From the NCBI GenBank assembly GCA_017937065.1, contig JAGBEI010000017.1, positions 1 to 64,000 on the forward strand: a stretch of DNA of 64,000 bases, in the 5' to 3' direction. Below, piece after piece: positions 62,594 through 64,000 of the stretch. The translations under genes and the position numbers were made by a program. How positions within the stretch are numbered: position 1 is the first letter of the stretch; each line of letters begins with the position of its first letter. The DNA is from Clostridia bacterium. Lineage in GTDB: Bacteria > Bacillota > Clostridia > Oscillospirales > QAKW01. The notes beneath the pieces are model-generated. The model had not been told where the DNA came from and did no database searches. It saw nothing but the letters and a program-made list of their open reading frames with translations.

Positions 62594-63389
62594 TTTTCTT
62601 ACCTCTAAGTTGTTTTATTAGCTCATATTTAAGGCGGATTCCGCTGTAAACCGTGTTATCGGCAATCTCCCTTGCACGGTAAAGCTCAAGCCTCTCATAT
62701 TCCGCGGCAAGCCCGCCGTACTCGCCGCAGAGCAGCCCGTCAAAATCGGACATGCGGCAGCGAAGCAGGGGATTGTAGCGCCCGTGCTTTATATCCGACT
62801 TGAAATCACAGGCGGCGTCGGTCAGGTATATCACCCGTCCGAGCCTGTACCCGAACGCCTCCGCCTTCGGATTATATGCAAATACCCGTCCCAAAAGCCT
62901 GCCGAAAATGTCTGCCGGTACGTTATAGTCGGTCTCACCGTGACGCTGCGCGTCATCAAGCTCGGACAGTAAACGCTTTATGTCCGCACACAGCTGCAAA
63001 TGCCGCGCGCTTGCCGCCTCAAACGGCGCACGGTAAAGCCTCTCTGCCATACGCGCCCGAAGAGCGCCGACGTCGGCAATATCGTCTTTTATATTAAGAT
63101 ATGCCAAAATAACTGTAATATCAGCGGCATAATCCGCAATCTCACTGAAATAACAGCTTCGCTTCTGCCCGAAATGATACGGACATCTGCTGTTTTTGCA
63201 CTGCGGCGGATTTTCCTCCAGCGCCGACAGTATGATAAACGCAAAAACCGTGTCAAAGCTCAAAAGCCAGCGTGCCCGCGCGCCGTACCGCGCCGCAAGC
63301 GCGCGGCACAGCCCGCAGTAATAGGACTTATACTCGCCTCTGCCGTTCTTTGACAGGGCTCGTATATCAGCCGTAACATATCCGAACAT
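62577..63389 (-). CDS. DUF5685-family protein
   Basis: A 270-residue helical protein starting [20 protein letters not shown], with Cys pairs YYCGLCRAL (about 23-31) and [10 protein letters not shown] (about 64-73), a Cys at about 78 in SCYF, and conserved acidic helix segments such as [19 protein letters not shown]. It is a DUF5685 protein of unknown function, possibly metal-binding. Its ATG overlaps the permease stop by one base (TAATG), and it is paired with the J-domain gene downstream. Confidence 0.82.
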   Translation of the reverse strand: MFGYVTADIRALSKNGRGEYKSYYCGLCRALAARYGARARWLLSFDTVFAFIILSALEENPPQCKNSRCPYHFGQKRSCYFSEIADYAADITVILAYLNIKDDIADVGALRARMAERLYRAPFEAASARHLQLCADIKRLLSELDDAQRHGETDYNVPADIFGRLLGRVFAYNPKAEAFGYRLGRVIYLTDAACDFKSDIKHGRYNPLLRCRMSDFDGLLCGEYGGLAAEYERLELYRAREIADNTVYSGIRLKYELIKQLRGKKNDRPL

Positions 63390-64000
63390 TACTCTGTTCT
63401 CAACGCCTCAACAGGGTCGCGCTTTGCCGCAAAGCCGGACGGAATAAGTCCCGCAACATAGGTCAAAAGCACGCTGATTGCAACAAGAATCACAGCTCCC
63501 AGCACGGGAAGCGCCGCCGACAGTGTGGATATACCCGTCAGACTGTGCAGTATCAGATTAATCGGGATAAGCAGCAGCAGAGTAATACCGATTCCGATAA
63601 CGCCCGCCGTCAGTCCGACAATGGTGGTTTCCGCATTGAACACGCGCGAAATATCCCGCTTGGACGCACCGATTGAGCGCAGAATACCGATTTCCTTTGT
63701 GCGCTCCAGCACCGAAATATAGGTTATAATACCAATCATAATTGATGAAACAATAAGAGAAATCGCAACAAATGCAATAAGGACGTAGGATATGGCGTTT
63801 ACAATAGTCGTGACGGAGCTCATAAGCATTGCCACCATATCGGTGTAGGTTATCTTATCCGCCTCTTCCGCCTTGTCGTTATACGCCTCGATAGCGTCTG
63901 TCACGCGCTCCTTTGCCTCAAAGTCCTTGGGATAGAGGTTAATACCCGACGGTTTTTCACGGTCAACATAGCCCAGCCGCGAAAGGTTGCCCTCATAAGT
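63389..64000 (-). CDS. FtsX/MacB-type ABC permease, 3' part only
   Basis: The reading frame is open to the window edge, so the start lies outside; 203 codons are visible. The C-terminal FtsX domain has four hydrophobic segments and the typical ISVLERTKEIGILRSIGASKRD cytoplasmic loop, followed by a closing FAAKRDPVEALRTE. The upstream visible part (YVDREKPSGINLYPKDFEAK) belongs to the periplasmic domain. These permeases pair with a LolD-like ATPase or are fused to it. Substrate unknown. Confidence 0.85.
   Translation of the reverse strand, partial: TYEGNLSRLGYVDREKPSGINLYPKDFEAKERVTDAIEAYNDKAEEADKITYTDMVAMLMSSVTTIVNAISYVLIAFVAISLIVSSIMIGIITYISVLERTKEIGILRSIGASKRDISRVFNAETTIVGLTAGVIGIGITLLLLIPINLILHSLTGISTLSAALPVLGAVILVAISVLLTYVAGLIPSGFAAKRDPVEALRTE

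Overview
The window looks like a chromosome segment of a low-to-medium GC, spore-forming Clostridia (Firmicutes), probably an intestinal glycan forager. Evidence for this: a SpoVT regulator, a clostridial-type S21 ribosomal protein, sigma-A promoters with 17-bp spacers and strong GGAGG ribosome sites, SLH-anchored surface proteins, and several small AraC-regulated sugar or glycan loci (sialidase/sialate lyase, alpha-L-fucosidase, a GH123-like hydrolase, xylose). The species assignment is inference; no rRNA is present.

Layout. 1-8.7 kb: tRNA-Pro, a DUF2975/XRE membrane-regulator pair, a YetF-like protein, the uvrB-uvrA repair operon, a small lipoprotein and an SPFH protein. 8.7-11.8 kb: a sialic-acid module (sialate lyase-like, four-Asp-box sialidase-like, AraC regulator) bracketed by two near-identical terminators. 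11.8-13.9 kb: pyridoxal kinase, ECF S component and rpe. 14.0-24.9 kb: a single-strand cassette of 13 phage genes forming a short-tailed virion plus lysis set, without integrase, repressor or replication genes. 25.0-28.2 kb: two tandem SLH surface proteins. 28.4-30.3 kb: initiator tRNA-Met, an orphan membrane protein and structured non-coding DNA.

30.4-34.7 kb: a YitT-type membrane protein, then an AraC gene divergent from a three-gene operon (creatinase-like M24 protein, sensory-rhodopsin-transducer-like protein, creatininase family). 34.7-44.6 kb: a complete de novo UMP operon read leftward as pyrC-carA-carB-pyrK-pyrD-pyrF-pyrE-pyrB-pyrI, with a very short leader. 44.7-48.2 kb: a secreted 138-aa protein followed by a large membrane protein, an ABC ATPase and a permease (bacteriocin-like organisation). 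48.4-55.3 kb: a GH123-like protein and a deoxynucleoside salvage operon headed by a PP2C-like phosphatase (PPM-deoC-deoD-deoB-cdd-pdp). 55.4-60.4 kb: alpha-L-fucosidase with divergent AraC, then xylA-xylB. 60.6-64.0 kb: rpsU, spoVT, a stand-alone FakA C-terminal-like protein, a J-domain protein, a DUF5685 protein and the 3' part of an FtsX-type ABC permease cut by the window edge.

The most unusual items are the compact podovirus-like cassette with an SLH-tagged endolysin, the creatinase/ASRT/creatininase operon, the secreted-protein/ABC locus, and a pyr promoter whose start region resembles the UTP-sensed E. coli pyrBI start. No database search was run; family names rest on motifs visible in the translated sequence.
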